A stretch of DNA of 19,667 bases from CAYGLF01 sp964350945 (GTDB lineage Bacteria > Chlamydiota > Chlamydiia > Chlamydiales > JAAZZY01), in NCBI GenBank assembly GCA_964350945.1, contig CAYGLF010000017.1, positions 1-19,667 of the forward strand. Direction: 5' to 3'. Shown here in pieces: positions 15,780-19,667 of the stretch. The translations under genes and the position numbers were made by a program. The stretch's first letter is position 1. Each line of letters starts with the position of its first letter. The notes beneath the pieces were generated by a model. The model was not told the origin of the DNA and ran no database searches. It saw only the letters and a list, made by a program, of their open reading frames with translations.

Positions 15780-15930
15780 GAGAATGACTTTAGAAGCGTC
15801 TGAAAGAGGGGTTTTCCAGCGCGGGAGGTAACCCCGGGCTATAAAGGGCTTCTAAAGGGCCTAGGGGGCTTTTAGGCTGTTTTTCTAGGGGGTTTAATAG
15901 AAACACCCCACAGCATAGCGTGGGGCGTTA
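15780..15930. other. GC-rich structured block, possible RNA element or terminator region
   Basis: In the 346-base gap between paralogues 1 and 2, this block is visibly richer in G and C than its surroundings and holds nested inverted repeats. A 10-bp stem CTTTAGAAGC/GCTTCTAAAG (15788-15797 with 15848-15857) encloses GGGGTT/AACCCC (15808-15813 with 15830-15835) with an inner TCC/GGA. These are followed by GCCTA/TAGGC, a GTTT/AAAC hairpin and CCCCAC/GTGGGG (15906-15911 with 15920-15925). A TATAAT at 15769-15774 could start a plus-strand transcript at about 15780, but its -35 box is poor. On the minus strand the same structures lie 60 to 190 bases below the stop of the 349-residue gene and could end its transcript or form part of it. 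I recognise no known RNA family. Confidence 0.4.
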
Positions 15931-15983
15931 AAAAAGCGTTGGAATAAAGGATTGAACATGATGGAAGAGCCCTTCTTACGGCC

Positions 15984-17033
15984 TTATCCGTCAAGCTTGC
16001 TTGATGGAGTACCATCCTTTAATTTTGAGATTCGATTAGCTATATTGGTGATAAGTTGGCCCACAGCCTCACGCCCTTTTTTGCTGCACTCTGCTACATT
16101 AGCCTTAGTGGTACTCAAAAGTGTTTTTGGTTGTTGTTTATCGACAGTTGTGGGAGCTTTATTTTCTTCAGCAGGTTTTAATGCCTTATCCGCTTTTGCT
16201 TTTTCCTCTCTAGCTTTAGCTTCCGCCTTTCTTTTTTCAATCAGCTTCTGACCTTTTTCGATTGCGTCTCGAGCCCATGCAGGAACCTGGCCATCTACAA
16301 AATGGTCATGCACCTCTGGAGCATATTGGATACTAGGACTTGGCGCATTATCTTTTACTTTGATTTCGGGTGCTTGAGTGGCCGTGAGGACTGTAGCTGG
16401 AGAATCTTCATGCACATTGGAAGAGCTAGGCGCAGGGTTGATATCTCTATCTAGAGGTGTTAGATCAGTTGAAAGCACTGAAGATGATAAATTTGAATGT
16501 TGGGAAGTACTTATAGATAGAGCATCGGTAGAGCTAGCAACTGAGCTCATAGAGTCTTTGTCAGCTTCAATACTCAGTTCCTTTGCATATCCTTTTCCTG
16601 TTTCTACACTACGCTCGATAGAACAATCATATTCATAATCGATCAAACTGTTTGCTATAGATAAAAGCTTTTGACCTCTATCTTCTGGGTTAGCGGATTG
16701 AAAAAAACTGGGAAAATACTTATTCCAAAAATTGGTTGTTTTTAATTGAGTGGAAGTGTTCTTCCCAGGGGACAATTGAAGGAACTTATTATAGCTTGAA
16801 GTGTTGAGCTTGTAGGTTTTTTCTCCAAGTTTTATAGAGGTATACCTGCCAAAGAAACGCTCTATACAGTTCGCAATTTTAATTCCATTACAAAACTTCT
16901 TTATTTGAAGAATATTATTAGGTGCATCAGAAAGCAAAGGGTGGACAGATTCTTCACCCTTCTTAGTAGGGGTTAATTTAAGGCGGTTATCATCTGACAA
17001 TTTAATGTTTATATCAAAAGATTTATCGATCAT
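15984..17033 (-). CDS. Effector-like protein, paralogue 2 (349 aa)
   Basis: I recognise no known family. Residues 1-133 hold the shared domain: DDNRLKL, NGIKIANCIERFFGRYTSIKLGEKTYKLNTSSYNKFLQ and, after an insert, EDRGQKLLSIANSLI. Residues 150-245 are Ser/Thr/Pro-rich (SSVASSTDALSISTS), a likely disordered linker. Residues 250-292 form a charged coiled coil (EKRKAEAKAREEKAKADKALK), and the end is another short helix. There is no signal peptide or membrane segment. A good promoter and a GTGGAG ribosome site precede the start. The highest similarity in the N-terminal domain is to the 703-residue neighbour. Confidence 0.75.
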   Translation of the reverse strand: MIDKSFDINIKLSDDNRLKLTPTKKGEESVHPLLSDAPNNILQIKKFCNGIKIANCIERFFGRYTSIKLGEKTYKLNTSSYNKFLQLSPGKNTSTQLKTTNFWNKYFPSFFQSANPEDRGQKLLSIANSLIDYEYDCSIERSVETGKGYAKELSIEADKDSMSSVASSTDALSISTSQHSNLSSSVLSTDLTPLDRDINPAPSSSNVHEDSPATVLTATQAPEIKVKDNAPSPSIQYAPEVHDHFVDGQVPAWARDAIEKGQKLIEKRKAEAKAREEKAKADKALKPAEENKAPTTVDKQQPKTLLSTTKANVAECSKKGREAVGQLITNIANRISKLKDGTPSSKLDG

Positions 17034-17074
17034 AGAATCACTCCACGTGTTAAAAGCAACTAGTACCTAGCTAA

Positions 17075-17103
17075 ATGATAGCAAAAAAAAAAGATAAAGT
17101 CAA
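17075..17103 (-). promoter_or_regulatory. Promoter of paralogue 2
   Basis: The minus strand shows TTGACT (17103-17098), a 17-bp spacer containing a run of ten Ts, and TATCAT (17080-17075). The ATG is 42 bases downstream. The homopolymeric T-run in the spacer is prone to length change, which could vary promoter strength. Confidence 0.75.
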
Positions 17104-17211
17104 GGTAAAATTATAATAAAAAATAAGGTTTGCTTGTTTTAAAGGATAAAGAGAAAATTAATCCTATACGGCTTAAGAGGAAAAAAGGTCATTTCAAGAT
17201 TCGTCTCAATA

Positions 17212-17526
17212 TTAAGCTGCAATAGCCGCTACAGTTGTTAAAAGTGCTTCGGCATTTTCTCTAGGAGAAGGAGCCCTTTTCGTGGTGAAGGTAAAAAGAG
17301 AACATTTTGTCTTTTTAGCGGGATTTTTATGATTAATGAAGCTTAGGTAGCTTTTTTTACTCACTTTGTATACTTTTTGACCAAACTGTAGGCGGACAAA
17401 CTGCCCACAAAGAAGCTCGAAAAAGTTTGCAAGTTGGATATCAGTTTCTATCGTAGAACGTGAGTCTTTTCGGTGACAAAAGAAAATTCGTTTATTTTGA
17501 GTTTTTAATGTATATGTCATTGGCAC
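17212..17526 (-). CDS. Stand-alone N-terminal-domain paralogue 3 (104 aa)
   Basis: This 104-residue basic protein consists only of the shared domain: NKRIFFC, TDIQLANFFELLCG, VRLQFGQKVYKVSKKSYLSFI and a final ENAEALLTTVAAIAA. The last motif matches the 'E+GQKLL...' end of the domain in its larger neighbours, so the protein stops exactly where their variable tails would begin. It may be a natural single-domain member or a truncated gene; the absence of recognisable leftover downstream of the stop and the very good promoter and AAGGAGGG ribosome site favour a functional gene. Confidence 0.7.
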   Translation of the reverse strand: MPMTYTLKTQNKRIFFCHRKDSRSTIETDIQLANFFELLCGQFVRLQFGQKVYKVSKKSYLSFINHKNPAKKTKCSLFTFTTKRAPSPRENAEALLTTVAAIAA

Positions 17527-17548
17527 TTTCCCTCCTTGCTATAAAAAC

Positions 17549-17577
17549 ATTGTAGCATAGAAGAGGTTAAATGTCAA
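17549..17577 (-). promoter_or_regulatory. Promoter of paralogue 3
   Basis: The minus strand shows a consensus TTGACA (17577-17572), a 17-bp spacer and TACAAT (17554-17549). The ATG is 23 bases downstream of the -10 box with AAGGAGGG in between. This is the strongest promoter match in the window. Confidence 0.85.
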
Positions 17578-17619
17578 GTTAAAATTCTAAAAGCAAAACC
17601 TCTAGATACAGCAACTATT

Positions 17620-19224
17620 TTAAGAGGCTGTGGGAGTAAATGCAATTTTTAGAGCTTGCGTAACACCGAAAGCAATATATTTCATCTCGGCAGGGTTACT
17701 TGTCTTTTCCGCCTCTTGAAGCTCTTTTATCACAAAAGGATCAGGGTCTGAAAGCTCTTTTTCTGCGAGTACTTTTTGTATAATATTCTCAACGGTGCGT
17801 CTAATTAACTGAGCATCGACTTGGTCAGATTTTTTTGCTTGAGGAGTGGGGCTTTGAGGTACCTTGGGAGGAGAGGTCGGTTGAGAACCCTTTATGTCCG
17901 TATCCATTTGGGTTAGGATGGTTTCAATCGCTATTAAACCTTGTGGGCTTAAAGAAATGGTGGATTTAATAGAGTTCCATTGATCCATAAACGGAGTGTT
18001 AGAGATTTCGTGTCCCTCTTCATTTTGAGCTACTTGTTGGGCAATGTGCTGAATCGTAGTTTGGATTAATTGTAGATCTTGTGCTTCACTTCCAAAATGG
18101 GGCTTTGAGATCGTGGGAGGTACAGGAATTTCTTTTCGATCAGCTTCTTTTCTGTCTTCTGCTTGATCGGATTGGTGTTTTTTTATCTGTTCTAAAACTT
18201 TAGAGAAGTTTCTTCTGGCATTTAATTGAATGTCGAGTTCGTTCTCAATTCGACGGATCGCCTTGTTGACATTCTCCTGGTAGTTTGGCTCATTAGTTTT
18301 TGCTTGGATTTCTTTCAGTAGGGCAGAGGGGGTTAGCTTATGGGCCTTTTTTTCAACTTGTAGGATATGGTCATTTACCTGGAGAAGAAGTTGCTCTGGA
18401 TCATCAGAGTAGATCATGGCTAAACTTTCAAAATAAAGAGCTATGTAAGGAGCATTAGCCTTGAGTTTTTCTTTACTCTGATTAAACTTTTCGATATCGA
18501 AGGAGTTTTTTTCTGAAGATTTCGTAAAGTGGGCAACTAAGGACTTTTTAAATGCGACTAATTTTCTAAGGTTAATAACGGGATTTGTTGAACCTGCTTT
18601 TTCAGCAATTTCTTGATAACTCCCTATAAGTAAGTCCAGGCTGTAAGCGGCCTCTTTCTGCTTGTCTAAAATGGTGCGAGGAGGGCTAACGCCAATGGGT
18701 TTTGCTGGGTCAACGCTGACGGGATTTAAAGAATGTGGTCCTATTTTTACGGCATTACTTTGAGAGGGTGCGTCTTCCTTTAAAAACACATTTATTAATG
18801 CTTCGGAACTACTAAAATCAAATGATTCTATTTTTCTTTCCAGTTTTCTTTTCAGTGCAGCCTTGGCATAATTAGATAAAATGGCGTTTTGAGGCCGCTG
18901 GAGTCGAGGGCTTTTAAGGGCTGATTCAATCGCTCTGTGTTGCTTATCAGACAGGTTAGACGCTTCTCCTAATCGAGCAATCCACTTATTGCGACTTCTT
19001 TTATTGATTGTGAGTATTTTGGGTTGATCATTGACAGTCACCGAGATTTCTTCAGCGTACCCTAGAGCTTTTTGAACTAAGCCCGTGAGCCCTGTAACAA
19101 CACGGATTCCATCTTGTTGCTCACTCGTATTGTGATCAAAAGGTGCTTTGGTTTCATTAAATATAAGCCTTGTTCCTTCTCGGAAACAATCTAAGTTGTA
19201 GTTATGTAAATATGCTTTGATCAT
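17620..19224 (-). CDS. Effector-like protein, paralogue 4 (534 aa)
   Basis: I recognise no known family. An upstream ATG at 19284 would add 20 residues, but the -10 box lies inside that extension and AAGGA precedes the ATG at 19222-19224, so I start there. Residues 1-105 are a diverged shared domain: GTRLIFNET, DGIRVVTGL, ISVTVNDQPKILTINKRSRNKWI and SDKQHRAIESAL. Residues 185-350 are helical (for example YQEIAEKAG, NVNKAIRRIENELDIQLNARR). Two related segments follow, QDLQLIQTTIQHIAQQVAQ (381-399) and VDAQLIRRTVENIIQKVLA (469-487), each about 60 residues and preceded by a Pro-rich linker. There is no signal peptide or membrane helix. Its tail is unrelated to those of the other paralogues. Confidence 0.75.
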   Translation of the reverse strand: MIKAYLHNYNLDCFREGTRLIFNETKAPFDHNTSEQQDGIRVVTGLTGLVQKALGYAEEISVTVNDQPKILTINKRSRNKWIARLGEASNLSDKQHRAIESALKSPRLQRPQNAILSNYAKAALKRKLERKIESFDFSSSEALINVFLKEDAPSQSNAVKIGPHSLNPVSVDPAKPIGVSPPRTILDKQKEAAYSLDLLIGSYQEIAEKAGSTNPVINLRKLVAFKKSLVAHFTKSSEKNSFDIEKFNQSKEKLKANAPYIALYFESLAMIYSDDPEQLLLQVNDHILQVEKKAHKLTPSALLKEIQAKTNEPNYQENVNKAIRRIENELDIQLNARRNFSKVLEQIKKHQSDQAEDRKEADRKEIPVPPTISKPHFGSEAQDLQLIQTTIQHIAQQVAQNEEGHEISNTPFMDQWNSIKSTISLSPQGLIAIETILTQMDTDIKGSQPTSPPKVPQSPTPQAKKSDQVDAQLIRRTVENIIQKVLAEKELSDPDPFVIKELQEAEKTSNPAEMKYIAFGVTQALKIAFTPTAS

Positions 19225-19263
19225 TCTTTTATTTTCCTTCAATGTTAACGCGATCACACACTT

Positions 19264-19292
19264 ATTATAGCAGGTTTTCATCAATGTGTAAA
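19264..19292 (-). promoter_or_regulatory. Promoter of paralogue 4
   Basis: The minus strand shows TTTACA (19292-19287), a 17-bp spacer and a perfect TATAAT (19269-19264). Transcription would begin near 19257, below the alternative upstream ATG at 19284, which therefore cannot be the start of this transcript. Confidence 0.75.
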
Positions 19293-19393
19293 TATAGCAT
19301 AAGTCGCTTATTAATAGATTTATAGATGTTTAATCTGGGCGTATTTAATGAGATCTTAATAATTTAAATCAAGCGCTATCAATTAAGAAAAAA

Positions 19394-19427
19394 AGCTAGC
19401 TAATTTTAAAGATAAAATTAGCTAGCT
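19394..19427 (-). terminator. Rho-independent terminator, AT-rich perfect hairpin
   Basis: This is a perfect 15-bp inverted repeat (AGCTAGCTAATTTTA with its complement, loop AAGA). On the minus strand it is followed directly by seven Ts. It would end transcripts of the gene cut by the window edge and shield the promoter of paralogue 4. Confidence 0.8.
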
Positions 19428-19453
19428 AGGCGTGCAAAATATAAAATATGAAT

Positions 19454-19472
19454 GGGAGGCTGCTCGCCTCCC
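19454..19472 (-). terminator. GC-rich hairpin below the partial gene
   Basis: The stem GGGAGGC/GCCTCCC has a 5-base loop and lies 55 bases after the stop of the partial gene. On the minus strand it is followed by ATTCATATTTTATATTTT. It is a second terminator candidate in tandem with the hairpin at 19394-19427. Confidence 0.65.
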
Positions 19473-19527
19473 AAAGTCTATTTGGTAATTTTAAAAAAAT
19501 TACTTACCAGCAATATTGCTGAAAAAA

Positions 19528-19667
19528 TTAGAGAGTTGGCTCAGGTCGAACAAAAATAGCGTTATACAATTTGGTTGCAGCTTCTTGTGTGCGTTCAATA
19601 GCATAATTAGCATTGCTAGATACAGTTTCTCTTAAAGCTTGAGCATTCTCAAGAGTAGAGGCATACA
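19528..19667 (-). CDS. C-terminal end of an unidentified helical protein (partial)
   Basis: The minus-strand frame is open from the window edge to a TAA at 19528-19530, giving the last 45 residues. It reads ASTLENAQALRETVSSNANYAIERTQEAATKLYN and ends FVRPEPTL. The regular Ala/Asn/Glu spacing suggests a long amphipathic helix. Two terminator-like hairpins follow, so it looks like the end of a transcription unit. It may be a further member of the effector-like cluster, but its N-terminus is outside the window and cannot be checked. Confidence 0.6.
   Translation of the reverse strand, partial: YASTLENAQALRETVSSNANYAIERTQEAATKLYNAIFVRPEPTL

Overview
The window is AT-rich, gene-dense bacterial DNA. 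I read it as coming from an environmental chlamydia of the Parachlamydiales/Simkania type, by inference only. The reasons are: a tRNA-Ser without an encoded CCA end (which argues against Legionella or Coxiella); a bo-type quinol oxidase operon in an AT-rich genome; a toxin-like protein with a long Ala/Val double hydrophobic segment of a style I associate with these bacteria; and a run of Ser-rich, coiled-coil proteins that look like host-directed effectors.

Positions 1-4256 are a small, decayed integrated element or recombination hot spot. It is bounded by two copies of the 3' part of a tRNA-Ser(UGA) gene, at 1-55 and inside the complete gene at 4172-4256. Against the left copy lies a large serine recombinase that has lost its N-terminal catalytic domain and whose reading frame runs into the tRNA repeat. 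The middle holds a likely polymorphic toxin with an immunity gene. The right part is a patchwork of gene ends: an O-methyltransferase tail, a tail of an SRPBCC gene and a PheS tail, the last two fused in frame.

Positions 4538-5408 hold an SRPBCC-domain gene overlapping a MarR regulator. Next, on the minus strand, lies a cytochrome bo quinol oxidase cluster, cyoABCD (10337-6591) and cyoE (6321-5431), which makes a proton-pumping terminal oxidase and its heme O. Between cyoD and cyoE, on the opposite strand, is a 52-residue cysteine-rich lipoprotein gene. A MATE transporter (10625-12019) and a DUF4139 protein (12090-13529) follow on the plus strand.

Positions 13526-19224 hold four minus-strand genes of 703, 349, 104 and 534 residues. 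They share a previously unrecognised (to me) N-terminal domain of about 100 residues with motifs 'NRL.F', 'GI+IAN...R..G' and 'GK.Y.LN..SY.KF', followed by unrelated Ser/Pro-rich, Ala/Lys-helical or repeat-bearing tails. Each has its own sigma70-like promoter with a 17-bp spacer. This is the best candidate for an undescribed system: a tandem family of effector-like proteins. A further minus-strand gene, cut by the window end, lies at 19528-19667 and is followed by two tandem terminator hairpins. A GC-rich, highly structured 150-base block at about 15780-15930 may be an RNA element.
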